Shown here: one piece after another, positions 1 through 12,351 of the stretch
How the letters are laid out: the number at the start of each line of letters is the position of its first letter
Position numbering within the stretch: the stretch's first letter is position 1
Program-made: the position numbers and the translations under genes
The notes under the pieces: model-generated
Seen by the model: the letters and a program-made list of their open reading frames with translations, nothing else
The model's database searches: none
What the model was told of the DNA's origin: nothing
Assembly (NCBI GenBank): GCA_002917075.1
Contig: NTMA01000037.1
Span: 1-64,000 of the forward strand
Direction: 5' to 3'
Source: Hawksworthiomyces lignivorus
Lineage: Eukaryota > Ascomycota > Sordariomycetes > Ophiostomatales > Ophiostomataceae
Length of the DNA stretch: 64,000 nt

Positions 1-2523
1 CCCTTTTAAACCCCCTTTTCTACGTCTCGCTTCTTTTCATACACACATACATACAGGCGCTTTGGGAGGCTGTTGGAAGGATCCGGAGTTTATTCACTTT
101 ATGTGTAGATAAAATTCATTCGTCTTTTATGAAGATAAGCGGCACACGTGTATCGTTTAGGAAAAATGCAAGAAAAACTGTGTTTACCCTATTAGATGAT
201 GGCCCTCAATGCTTCGATATTCCTTCTACCATCTATCGTAAGACTGGGGCGGCTATTCCTTTAGCGATCTACCGCGAGCACAGCAAAAAGACTCGAAGAA
301 AAGGAGAGAAACTGGGAACGGGATGCAGAATATGAACAAAGGCGATTGAGTGAGGAGAGAAGACGCACGCACCAACAGCAGAGATGACAAGCAGAAGACA
401 AGCAGAAGAGAAGCAGAGAGAGAGAGTGTGTGTGTGTGTGTGAGTGGGCACCTGTGGATGCTGCCGAGAGACTTTGACAGCGATCGCCAATGGGCGTTGC
501 CTCTACCGTCCCGTTTCCCTCGTCCTATTGTATTCTATTGTGTTGGCATTAAGCGCCGACAGATGTGGACCCAGCAGCCTTCCGCCCTCTCGCATGTAAG
601 CCTTAGGCTCGCTAGACGACACTAATTTTTCTACCTCATGGACGCACGAATTTGGGTGTGTGCTCATCTCCCGGAGAGCGCTTGACCGCAACGTGCATCT
701 TAGAGGCATACTCGTTGTTTTCTAGGCAATCCGAAAGGTAGGCAGATGCTGTCAGCGGTGAAGAAGAAGACGGAGCTTTTCCACCTCTAACGAGATTGGC
801 CGCACTTCGCGCCCGCAACATCACAGGACTAGGAATCACAATGTGGTGAATGCGATGTGGTTTTTTGTAGGATATTGATGGCATAGTGGCATTGAACTTC
901 CTCTATGTGTAATATTGGTTTTTGCTTTGCAGCAATTTCGCTTCTGTCTACCATTCTGTTGCATCCATTTCTTCTGCGCCAGATTGACCTTAAAGAAGTT
1001 GTACTGACGAATCTCTCTATTATTTGGTTCTCTATTTTTAACAGTCGGGAGATTACATACGACGATGCACGATTGACGTTCGTGCACCAACTGACAGCAT
1101 ACCCGACCAGACGGACGGACGGTGAAGACACATGGAAGTGGCTCATGGAAATGGTTCATGATGATGGTTCCAAGACCGGAAACCCGGCTGTTGGAACTTC
1201 GCTACGCTTCTACGACGGATCTCAATATGTGCATGCCAGAGAAGAATTGAATGCTGTTCTCTGGCAAATTCTCACGCTTTTGCCATGGTGATCACTTTAC
1301 TCTCGAAAGGATTGTGAACAGAGATGGGCACAGCAAAGTTAGGCCTATGAGAAGCCAGGAGCACCCCTGTCACAATTTCGGCGGAGTACATTTAAGCGCC
1401 CCAGATTTGCAGGGAACCCACAGGTCACATCTTGCACGCCATTGGTGTCTTGGCTGGGTAGAGCTGCAGGTGAGAGAGAAGAAGCACACAATCCGTCAAC
1501 CATGCAGCGCTCGTAGACGGTTCCGCCGTGCTCGACCTCGTCCACCCCCGGAGAGACTCTGCTCCCGTCAGTTCTCCTCAACCTCTGCTAGATTCCCGAT
1601 CCTGACCTCTGCCCCCTGCCCAATACAGCTGACCCGCGTCTCTGTCCCAGCTGCTACTGGCTCGACAGCTCGTCTATCGATTGCTCTTCTTCCCCAAGTG
1701 GACTGACAACCGGAGCACATCTCGCTCGCTTGCAGAGGCCATCACACTTTGCTTCCCAGCCTCTATCGCATCCTGCATGGTGAAATAGAAAACCCCATCA
1801 GTCCAAGTCCAAAAGCAGAACTCTCTTCATTCTGCGCTAGACTCTTCGTAGCTTAACTTGCATCCTCGTCACCTCTGTCGGGAAGAAATGGGCGGCTCCA
1901 TGGATGTGGCACTTCGCTGCCAGCACGAATATCGCTGCAACCGAAGAACAGTTCTAGTAAGCGTATGCATGTTTCCAAAATGAAAACGTTCGATTGCCAA
2001 AGGTCAAATATTGGTTTCTATCGGGGTGAATATCGCATGGTGATGAATTGATAAACCCGCCAGTTCCGTCTTGATCGTGTATTTGTCTTTTTTCTTTTTT
2101 CTCTCCTTCTGCTCTTTTGATCTTTTCTGTCTAAGCTCATTGTCCATTTTCTTTTCCTATTGTCTCCATCATTCCAAAAAGGAATAAGCTGGTCTTATTT
2201 TCCTGAAGCTTTCGTTAGATTCGTTTCTTCTGCTTATAATTATCTTAATATTTTTTGTTGCTCCTCTGTGACTACTGCCGGCAGTGTCTTCTAGACCCAT
2301 TCGCTCAGTGTTTACGGTTCTTTTTAATAACTCTATTTGAATTTCATACCAAGGTGTCTTGTCTGTTCTGCAACGCAAAGATATAGAAGAGGTCGCCCTC
2401 AAGAGAGTTTTTCATTTTGTGTGTTTTGGATAGTTCGACTAGGAACGAAACAGGCGCAGAAAAGAGAGAACTCGGACGACGTACCCCTTTTACAGGTTAA
2501 CAGACAAACATATAATCACAAAC
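1..2523. other. Gene-free left flank
   Basis: No reading frame here shows family features, and open frames are short and overlap on both strands. It holds a GA/GT microsatellite near 412-445 and a single CACGTG at 145-150. Its last few hundred bases, which are T-rich and then A-rich, are the promoter and leader of the membrane-protein gene starting at 2524. The plus-strand frame at 905-1291 (128 codons) is the longest simple candidate. It has no recognisable domain and I do not call it. Confidence 0.6.
412..445. repeat. GA/GT microsatellite
   Basis: A run of AG dinucleotides passes directly into a run of about eight GT dinucleotides. It lies in non-coding DNA upstream of the first gene. Confidence 0.85.
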
Positions 2524-4782
2524 ATGTCTGCTTCAATAACTAGCACAAGCTGCATTGGCCTGCTTCGGCTATGTGTGCTCCTCCTTGCTATCGCCATCTT
2601 CTTTCACGCACAGCTCGCGGCCTCCATTCAGGTCACACCAAACTCGCCATGTGCCAACCTGTGCATCGACAACAGCTCCCTCGACGTTTCCGACCCCAAT
2701 TCGTCAAATACACAAAACTCTGATATGAGTTGCGACGACGCCGACTTTGCCAACACAAAGGCGGGCCAGAAGTGGACGGCCTGCATGGGCTGCCTGCAGA
2801 ACAGCACATTTGCTCAGGGTGGTGAGAGCGACCAGGGGTGGTTTTTCTGTAAGTGGCCGCCAAGCTTTCAGCCTGCTCTCTTTCATTCTATAGAGATTTT
2901 TCTAACAAACCTAGACAACCTGAGATACAACTTTGACTATTGCGTTTTTGGATACCCAAATGCTTCCAATGTCGGCTCGAACCCGTGTCAGACCTCCACA
3001 GCCTGCGGCCCCCTGCAGGATGCCTTGACAGAGGGTATTCCTAAGGGCAACGTGTCCGAGTTCGACTACTGCGATGCCGACGGGGGCATCATGACTTCAT
3101 CGAGCTTCTCGGGTTGCCAGAGCTGCATCTCTGCCAGCGGTAACATCAACATCATTGCCAATAGTAGGTCCCTCTTGCTCACTTGAGACGCGGCGCCTTG
3201 GGTGTTGTGTATCAGAGAACAACTTGCTAACAGTTCGCCAGGTCTCATGGCGCTAGAAGCTGGCTGCCAGCAGAGACTGCCCACAAACGAGGCTGTTGGC
3301 CTCAGCGGGTCGGTCTTCACGACCACCACGATCAGCATTGCCAGCCCAAGCATCACCGGCGGGAGCTCGTCCGGTGATGGCACCGATGGCACCTCCCACC
3401 ACGTCGCCATCACTACCATCGTCGTCATCGTCGTCGTGGTCCTGCTCCTCGTGGCCGCCGCATCTGGCTTCGGCTTTGTCTGCTACCGCAAGCGGCGAGC
3501 CCACAACTGGTACCGCAAGCAGCAAGCCAGCCGCGAAGCCGGCCAGGGCGAAGGCGGCAGCGGCGGCGGCGCCAAGGCCAGCGGCATCGGCCCCCTCAGC
3601 TGGAAGAACCAGTACGAGTCGGCCGAGACCATCACGTCGCCGCTCAGCTTCCAGTGCCGCGCCGACCGCACCAGCACGTCGACGAGCCTAGACGAGATGG
3701 TCGACCAGGAGAAGCTGGCGGGCCGCCGGGGCATCGCGCCGGTGTTTGCCAGCAAGAACAGCAGCAGCGGCAGCATCGCCAGCGACGGCGGCGGCGCATA
3801 TCTGCCGGACCAAGCGGCCTCGCCGCCGTCCAAGAAGAAGTACAACCAGCAGTTCCAGCAGAACCACCCGCACTCGGTGGCCGCCATTGCCTCGGCGACC
3901 GCCAGCATGCAGACCCTGCCGGCCATTGTCGAGTCTCCCTTCCCGTCGCCGGCGCAGGGCGGCGGCGTAGGCGCGGCGGCCGCGCCGGGCGCCGGGCGCA
4001 TCCGCTCCACCGACTTTGACAAGGACTACCCGATGGGCGACGCCGCCGTCTCGGCCGCCGCTCGGAACAACGCGCCGCCAGCCCCGCCGACGCTGCACCA
4101 GCTCAAGACGACCTTCCCCGCGGGCGGCCCCGCCGTGCCTGCGCCCACCCGCAACCGCTATCACCAGTCGCCCTCGATGCTGTCGGCCAGCACCATGGGC
4201 AGCCGCGACTCGCCTGTCGTTCCCAACAGCGGCACCACGCCCACGTCAGCCACAGCCCTGCTCGCATCGCCGGCCGCGCCGGGTACGTCCGGCGGCGGCT
4301 TCGCCCCTTACAACCCGGCGTCCTTTGTGCCGCCCCCGCGCCGCGGCAGCCAGCCCAACATCTACATGGACGCCGCGTCGGCCGCGTCCACCCCTGGCGC
4401 CGCCGCTCCCTCCTACGCGTCCTCCCCCTCCTACAGCCCCCCCGGCGGCCAGCGCCCGCCCTACCAGGGCTGGTCCGCCATGGTGGCCGCCCATCAGCAG
4501 TCCCAGCAGCAGCAGATCCTGCAGCAGTTCCCTGGTGCCGGCGTCGGCAGCCGGCTCGGCTCTGCCACCATGTCTGCGCGGCATCCCGTCAGCGACGAGG
4601 ACGAGCCTCCCATGGGGCCCGGCCTCGGCATTCTGTCCGGCCTGCCGAGCAACCCCGCGGCCGCCATCCGCAAGAAGCGGTCCAGCGGCAACAACAGGAA
4701 CGGCGGCAGCGACTCGGGCAGTCCAACCGACTCGCAGAAGATCCAGGTGCAGTTCCTGCCGCCTCCGCCGCCGCGGAGGTAG
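2524..4782 (+). CDS. Cys-rich single-pass membrane protein with long Pro/Ser-rich tail
   Basis: Exons 2524-2848, 2915-3163 and 3242-4782 give about 704 aa. The first intron (66 nt) is in frame and looks like coding sequence, but its GTAAGT donor and CTAAC branch support removal. The second has GTAGGT and CTAAC. A hydrophobic signal peptide (about residues 8-35) precedes a Cys-rich ectodomain (about 40-230) with many spaced cysteines (CANLC, CMGC, CQSC) and Asn-glycosylation sites. A Val/Ile-rich transmembrane helix (about 246-270) ends in the basic stop-transfer CYRKRR. The last 430 residues are disordered and rich in Ser, Pro and Ala with short Gln runs. This is the layout of a conserved but uncharacterised fungal plasma-membrane glycoprotein family. 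A sensor or wall-linked role is inference. Topology is well supported, function is not. Confidence 0.85.
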
Positions 4783-5547
4783 AAGTTGAATGTATCGTGG
4801 GCGAGATGTTTGTTTTCCTGTTTTTATTAGTCCATTCTCTCATTCTGCATCTCAGCATTCTTTTCCCAGTCATGTTCACGTATGATACGGCCACCACCTT
4901 TTATTTTCTCTTTGTATATGTAACATTATAGCCTTTTCTCATTGTCAACAAAATCGTGCTCTATACCCCTTTACGCTCCTGACTTCTACCTATTCCACAA
5001 TCATCCTCTGTAATGTCATATTTTCTGAAATAATACAACTTAGCGAGAAAAGAAAATACTTCTACAAGATCATCACAATGTGCTCTTTTCAGTAAATTTG
5101 GCGTAGATGAGAGACAGCGATCTCCCGGAATGCTTGGTATTTATCAGAACGTTGAAGCCACTTGCAAACCAGACAAGCCGTGCTCCTATTCCCTTGCTGT
5201 CGTCAAATGACAGAACGCCTGTATGCAACGCGCTCGAGAATCAGTGCCAAAAAAAAAAGAGAAATAGATACATGTTCTTCTTGCCTTTTCCCTCCCTGTT
5301 CCGCATCGCTGCTGTCTGTCCAAAACGGAATAAAACGTGCTCTGAACCCTTCCATGGGATATATACGTCCGAGCGAGAGTTGGCAAAACTATGAAGACAC
5401 AAATAGAGAACAAAAGAAAAACACAAAATAAAAAAGTAAATGAAAAAGGCATAGAAGAAGCTACCAATACATTCATGCTTTGCCGCTTTGCAAATCTTCA
5501 GTCGTCGTCGGTCCATGCGAAATCCTCCAATGGGCTTGCTCCTCCCA
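4783..5547. other. Convergent 3' spacer
   Basis: This spacer lies between the stops of the membrane-protein gene (+) and SAC3 (-). It is AT-rich, with a run of ten A at about 5249 and TATA-like stretches fitting two 3' UTRs. No coding frame is convincing. Confidence 0.6.
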
Positions 5548-8500
5548 TCATTGGTCCCAGGGAGATACGCCGTTTTTCATCATCTCCGTCTGCTCTTTGA
5601 ACCAGTCCCTGTCCTGGTCCATGGCGTCGGCTATCTCGCGCATTTCTCTTATCACGCGCTCGGTCTCGTCCAAGCTGGCATCGACCTCTGGCTGCTTTTT
5701 GGCCTTTTTGGCGTCCGGTGGGGAGGTGAAGGCAGCCGTCGATGGGCCATCGCCAACACCAGAATTGCCGGCGTCACCGTGCTGGGCGTCATTGCCGCCA
5801 GAGAAGACCCTCTTCCGCGACAGCAGGCCGTTTGATGACCCGAGTGTCCTCCGCAGGCGCTCTTCTGCATACGTCTCCGTGGGTGGCTCGTCCTCTTCAA
5901 TGTCCGAGCCCAGCTCTTTGCTCTCGTCTTTTGCCTTGTTTCCATTGCTCTCGTCCCATGTCGGCACCGGTGGCAGCCCATAGTTGCCAACGCCAGGAAA
6001 GCGCTTTCCGTCGCGCAGCATGGGCAGTGCCAGTGACTCGTGTAGGTACTGCTTGTTGGGCATCTGCACAAGACCCATGGCCCGCAGCCGCCAGTAGCTT
6101 GATCGGATGCGGGAACCGGTGGCGTGGCTGCCTGCGGCGCTCGTTGACGCTACCGAGGGCGACGGACTGCTGCCAGGAAGATAATTTGTGCTGCTGACGA
6201 AACTGGCGGCTGCAGAAGGAGCAGCTGCGGCCGCGGCTCGGCTGCTAGGAGAGGACCACCGCTGATTGCGGTAGCGCATAAAGTTGGTCATCTTTTGAGG
6301 CGTCGCTGACTCGGCTGCGTCCTCCGGTTTTGGTGATACACGGGTGAAGATGCTGTGCACTCGTCCCTTGCCCGGCACTGACCGCCGATAGTAGGCGACC
6401 TTGGAGCTGTCGGGGCTTCGACTGCTGCGCACGCTGTATAAGCTGTCGCCGCTGATGCTCTCGTTGTCCAAGCTACCCAGGCTCACGCGCTCGCGTCGGG
6501 AAGCGGAAGAGGTCCGGTTTCTCAGCAGCTCCTTTGCCCGCGAGACGGTGTTGGAGATGCCATCTTTCAGAGATTGACGCATGGGCAGCCGCAGTGACCG
6601 ATGGCCTCGTTGTCCATGGCCGATCTGTGCGTCAGCTGCCTGGTTGTCGTGGGCGGTCGGAAAGGCGTCGGTCATGTTCGTGTTGTCGTCGTTGTTGTCC
6701 TGGCCGAGGATCGAACCCGGTATCGACAGTTCGCTCGCGGCGGAGACCTTCCGCTTACGGGAAGTAGCTCCAAAGTCTCCATAATAACCAAGCTCCTCCA
6801 AGAACTTGACTTCCTTGCTGTTCATGCGACGTGCTTCAGCTTCCTTCTCTTGCGCCTCGGCAGCAGCTCTCTCGATTGCTGCTCTCTGCTCCGCCCGTTT
6901 GGCGGCGCGGTAATTCTTCAGCTCATCTCGGGCCTGGCGGGCGCGCCGATCCAGCGCTCTCTCCCGGGCGATGCCACGCCAACGGTAAAAGTATTTTACG
7001 CTGAGATTGTACGTCTTGAACTTGAGCGCCTCGGCCCAGGACCGCTCGTCTTCCTCCCGCTGCAGGCGCTCTTCTTCATCACGTCGAAACTGCTCAAAAG
7101 TCTGCTTAACGAGGTGCTCGATAAACGCTTCTTTGAACTCGGTCAGAATGCCACCGTCACCCAGGACAAACCACTTCGTAAAGTCGCCCATAGGATCGGC
7201 TTTTACGACAGACGCAGCAGGAATTCTTGGGGGGATCTTTGAACTCGTCGTTCGAGCGCCTGGCTGGCTGCTTGAACCTTTTGAGAAGAGACTGGACGTT
7301 GGAGCTGGTGCTGCAAAGGGGGATGCCTGCCCTGAGCCGCTCGATAGCGATTTTTGTGGTTCTGAGGCGGGCTGTCCCTCAGCAGCTGCCTCCAAACGCC
7401 TTTTATGAGCAGCCTCTACTGCTCTTAATGTTGGAATGGCAGAGACGGGCGTTTGTGCGAGAGTAGACTTTGGCGGGGTGGAATCGGCTGGTGCTGTGGT
7501 GCTGGTTGTTGTGCTGCTCGCAGGTGTTGGGAAGAGAGATGAGAATGACGTAGCTTTTGGAGGTTGTGATGGAGGTTCGGCTTTGGTTGTGGCCTGCGAG
7601 AAGAGAGAGCTGGCAGAAGGCGTTGATGCAGGTTTGGTGTCAAAGATACTAGAATCATTTGCCAAGGTTGGCTTTGACTCCGTTGGTGTTGTCGGACTGG
7701 TAGAAAACGGGTTGGAGACAGCAGACGAAAATGGTGACGATTTTGTGCTTGTCGCAGCTGGGACCGATGCCTTCTTCTCTGTGGAGCTTTGTTGGAACAG
7801 GGACGCTCCAGCCTGCGTTTGGGGGCTCTTCTCGGGCTGTTTGAGCTTGTTGCTATCTGGGGCAAAGAGCGACGGGGCTGAAATCGCAGGCTGGGACGGA
7901 GCAGGAGCTGAGAATGCAGAGGAAGCCGACGACGAAGCAAACAAAGAAGAGCTTGCATTCGCTGGCTTGGGAGCGAAGGCCGCAGGGGAGGCCGTAATGG
8001 CAGCCACCTGCACGGGAACTTCGGCTTTGTCGCTTTTGCCCGCGAATGGCTGAGCCGGCGACTGGTCGACGAATAGGCTGTTGCTGTTGTCTTGGCTTTC
8101 GTCTGGCACGGCGCTCAACGGGCCCGCTTCATCGTATACCGTAGTATGAATCACCTCCGGAAGGGAGCGGTTGCCACGCTTCCGCTCCACCAAGTTGCGG
8201 GAAAAGGACTGACGCACAGTTGGGCTGCCAACATGGACTGCCTTGTCGAGTAATAGGTAGGCGGTTTTCTCGTTATCTGACGAGAATTCCAGGTTATGCT
8301 GCGTGATAAAGTCAAGAGCCTCGTCGTCCGAGTCAAACCGCAGCATCGCATTTAGAGCCGCAATCGTCAAGTCCTTTGGGCTGTCCCTGATTCTGCTATA
8401 TGCCTTGGTCACATTCCGCAGAATGCCCCGGCGAACATGGACAAAGTGGATCTCAGCCAAACACGCCATGGTGTAGGACACTTGCGGACTCTCGACAATG

Positions 8501-10868
8501 CGGAAGAAGGTGGTAAATGCGCCCAAGGCAGTTGTGGTTGGTATGCTCGGCTTCACCGGGCCGCGCCAGTCCCAGACGCTCTGCATGGTCTGGACCAGGG
8601 TCAGAGCCGTCTGGATGTCGTCCGAATCGTGCCACAAATCGGCGCCCCATTCGGAGACTTTCTGCTGAAAGTCTGGGTCGTGTGCGTTGAGCAGGATGAA
8701 GTAAGCGCGGAATTCGGCTTCGTTGCGGCACTCGATCTCTTTTTCCTTGCAGTCATCGTAGGCCTGCATGAGCGACAAGAGGGCTTTGCCCAGCTGCTCT
8801 CTCTCCTGCTGTTCGGAAAAGTCCTCGGCGGCAAAGCCTTTCTGTGACAGCAGATGCAAGGCAGTGGCATGAAACCGGGTGATGTTCTCTAGACAATAGA
8901 CCTGCTCCAGCATTTCGTCATTCGGCATGGTAGAGTGGAAAACAAAATCACGACGGATGGCTCGTGTTCTGTCCCAGAGGAAGTTGTGCGTAGAAGGAAG
9001 CCGGCTGTCGTCGCCCAGGATAGTGTCAATAAGGTAGTTGAGTGTTCGCTTTAGTGAAGCAACCGAGCGCACGTCCATGGGCAGCGGTGCTTCCTGGCCA
9101 GCAGCAGAACGCGCCAGAGCCTTTACCATGAGGGGAGGCGACGCCCACATGGTGCCGTCTGAGCCCTCGGCCTTCTCGGGCATCTTGACGTCGTACTGCA
9201 CGATGCGACTGATCTTCTCGAACTCGGGGCACATGTCTTCGCAGATGCCTTTGAAGTCAATAGCTTCATCGAGCCGCTTCCGAACCTCCGGATCGTCAAT
9301 AAGGCCTCCCTTGATCAGAGAGGCACGAACTTTATCGCGGTACTTTTTGTAGTTCTCGCGGAAGGTCTCCATAGCACCGCGTTTTGCCGGATTGCCTGGC
9401 TCAGCCGGCCACTGCGGAGGCTTGATCTTGTCTTTCTGAAGCTGTGCGTAGATTCGTTGGGCATAGTCGCTCTGAGGCTGGCTTGGGACGTTTGGAGGCT
9501 GAGGCGAGAATACGGAGGTGGGCGTCTGTTTCTGTGGTTTGAAAGCTGTGTTTGACATGGCACTCCCTCTGCTCTGGCCATTTGTCGTGGCTGGTTGAAA
9601 CGGCGCATCAGAACTTGTTGTGGGGTTCATGTCAAAATGAACGGACTTCTTTCCCGAGCCGGCCGACGAGCCAAAAGGATTGCGCGGCTCTGAGGTTGCT
9701 TTCGAAAAAGGAGCCGAGGCAGTCCCAGAAGCAGCATCTGGTTTGCCAAAAGCGGCAAACGGGTTCACGGTGGAATTCGACGAGGCACTCGGAGCTGGCT
9801 GAGCAGCACCACCAAATCCGGTCGCAAATGTGGACGGAGCGGCAGTGCTCCCAAAGGCAGCGGCGGTTCCATTGCTCCCATTGGCAATAGTTGATGTGGG
9901 TTTCTGAGCGAATGGGTTTGGGTTGGAGGATGATAGCGTAGGCGTTGACGCTGATGAGAAAGGTGAGGGCGCAGACGGCTGTGTGGCAGAGTTTGCGAAT
10001 ATATTGCCGGTCTGTTCCTGAGTTGATGGTGTCTGGCTGGGGTGGCCAAATCCGCCAAACGGAGAGGACGAGGGCTGTGATGCGGAGGCTGTACCAGACG
10101 GAGGATTTGCTTTGTTCAAAGCAGCTTGGAAAGGGTTGAAAGGCTGGGCGGAATCGGTAGAAGCTGGTGAACCGGCACGAGCAAAAATGGAGGCTGATGG
10201 AGCAGATTGCGAAGTCGCTGCCGATGGCGTACCGAAGGCTGGTGCAGCAGCCTTTGCAGCAAATGGATTGAACGGTGTTGCAGCCGACTTGTCTTGGCCC
10301 TGCTGCTGTTGCTGAAAAGCAGAGGCAAAGGGATTGCTTGGAGCAGCTTGAGAAGCTGGATTTGCAGCGGCGGAAAAGAGGTTGCTCTGAGGGGCGTCTC
10401 CGTTGGCGATACCTGTGCCATGAACAGTAAGAAATTGTATTTCTTTAAAGAAAGTCTGATAGTTCACATCTAACAGGTCACTGGCGGTGGCGTCTGGAGT
10501 GGGGGGCTGAATATAGAAAGTTGTCTTGAGGGCTGAGTTTTGTTTTGGGCTGGGTCTCTCGTTTGTCCTGTATTGGCTGCCCTGGTGGACTGCAGTGTTC
10601 TCTATCTCTCCAGACCACGAACAGATATCGACGAGGAAAAGGACTGTCACCTTGAAGCTGACTCTGAGGAAGACAAAAATGGGAAGGGAAAGGCAAAGTG
10701 GAAAGACCAAAAGGAAGGTCGTGAACACAGACGCGCCAACGCGCCAACGCCCACTGCACAAGAAAAAGACGGGTACTTACTGGGCGATGCACGGCCAAAC
10801 AGGCCGGAAGATAGCCCTCCACCTCCCGCCATGTCACTCGACGGTGGTGCGCTCCCGGAGAACGCCAT
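5548..10868 (-). CDS. sac3: SAC3/GANP-family nuclear mRNA export factor
   Basis: SAC3 is the scaffold of the TREX-2 complex, which links transcribed genes and mRNPs to the nuclear pore. I propose a start at 10868, a donor GTAAGT at 10780 and an acceptor CAG before 10412; the intron is 368 nt, phase 1. That gives about 1650 aa, opening with MAFSGSAPPSS and SGLFGRASP, a pore-interacting style. Residues 30-330 carry many NPF/FG-like repeats. The SAC3/GANP domain covers about 410-780 and includes GICEDMCPEFE, the hallmark start of this domain. A second Ser/Pro/Phe-rich linker follows. At about 1110-1205 a long charged helix resembles the CID segment that binds Sus1 and Cdc31 in yeast. The tail is acidic. 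The minus-strand frame stays open upstream of 10412, but its upstream part lacks family character, so the spliced start is preferred. Confidence 0.9.
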
Positions 10869-11794
10869 CGCTGCAGACGAAGACGCGCTCCACGACCATC
10901 GGGGGGCGGACCTGCGGGAGGGTCGCCGCAGCCGCGAAAAACGGGGGGAACGCGCAAAGGGGGGGTTGCGGCGAGTCGTGCGATCAATCGAAGTGCATAG
11001 CAGAAGAGATGCGGTAGCTGTGTATTGTCAGGGGGATTTGTTGCGCTGGGTGGTCGCCTAGATTCGATGACACGAGCCGAGAAAGTTTCGTCTGTGGGCG
11101 GGTTTGTTGAGATGAAGTTCGTCTGACCTGCCTCTGTGCTCTGCTCGCAGATGCGCCCTGTTTTTGCCAACCGTGACCGCCCTAAACAGCGCCTGAAGGT
11201 CCAGAGCGAGTTTTTTCTTTTTGGCGTGTGTCCCATATTAGGACTAGCGCGCTAAGATCTGGCTGGTCCAAGCTCCTTCTGTCTCTCTCTCTCTATATTT
11301 TGGCCATCTGTTTACCTGCGAGTCGACAGCTTCATAACGCACATGCCAAAAAGCTGTGTCACCGCACCTAGACAGACTTCAGTGGCTGTTGTTACTCCGG
11401 TCTGTGTGGATTAATTGATAGGATCAAACTGTGACTGGTTTACGGGGATAAAACAACAAGACTCTGTTTATTGCACTCTGTCGCAGGATATTTATTCATC
11501 ATGACTGGGTTGATCTCATATCTACGTGGACTCACAGCACAAGGGACGGCTTTCAAGCAGCGGTGAGCATGCGACTTTCAACTTGATTCGCCGGGGGCAT
11601 GAAAAGAAAATATGTGCTCTATGTTCATTCAAAAAGAAAAGGTGTCATGACAAAAAATTATGCAAAAACGGCCGATACAACTTTTCCCAGGCACCAACTG
11701 TTTTATAGCAGACCATCCAAAAACGCCGCCTTCGTTTCTCACTATTAGGTAGGAACCAAACCGGATATGACAATATGAACAACAGCAAGCTTTT
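10869..11794. other. SAC3 promoter and LTV1 3' flank
   Basis: SAC3 and LTV1 are both on the minus strand, so this spacer holds the SAC3 promoter and LTV1 3' UTR. A TCTCTC microsatellite lies at about 11279-11296. The frames here are GC-rich shadows or random. Confidence 0.55.
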
Positions 11795-12320
11795 TTACTT
11801 TCGCCGCCCGGGCACCCGCGCGGGCCCCAGCCCCCGGCGGATCTCCTCCAGCTGCTCGATGCCGGACTGGGCGCGGCCCTTCTTGACGGCGCGCTTGCCC
11901 TGCATGGAGTAGCCGCCGAGGAACTCGTCCATGATACTGTCAAAGTCGTTGCGCAGCGGACCCTGGACGCTGGAGGCGGTGGAGAAGGCGTCGGACACGG
12001 ACTTCATGTCGTCCATGTCCTCGCTGTACTCCTCGTCGATCTTGTCGAAGCGGGCGTCCAGCAGCGTCAGCTGCTCGGTGCGCACCAGCGAGCTCGACGT
12101 CATGGAGAAGCCCGACTGGCTGGTCATGGCGCCCTTGCGCTTCTTCTTGCGCCCGCCGTTGGTCGTCGTCGTCCAGATCGACGACTGGATCTCCGACAGC
12201 GCCGGCACGATGGGCTTGCGCGCCTTGCCGGCCTGCGCCTGCTGCGCCTGGTCCTTTTTGAACTTGTTGTACTCGTCCATCCACCCGTCTGCGGCGGCGG
12301 CCTCCTCGCCACCGCCCGGG

Positions 12321-12351
<31 letters not shown>

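Noticed and set aside
905..1291. 128-codon plus-strand frame as a possible gene
   Set aside because: No domain, no supporting splice structure, and other frames overlap on both strands. Kept as unproven.
6706..6727. tRNA-like B-box (GGTTCGATCC) on the minus strand
   Set aside because: Lies inside the SAC3 coding exon in frame; no A-box or cloverleaf at the right distance.
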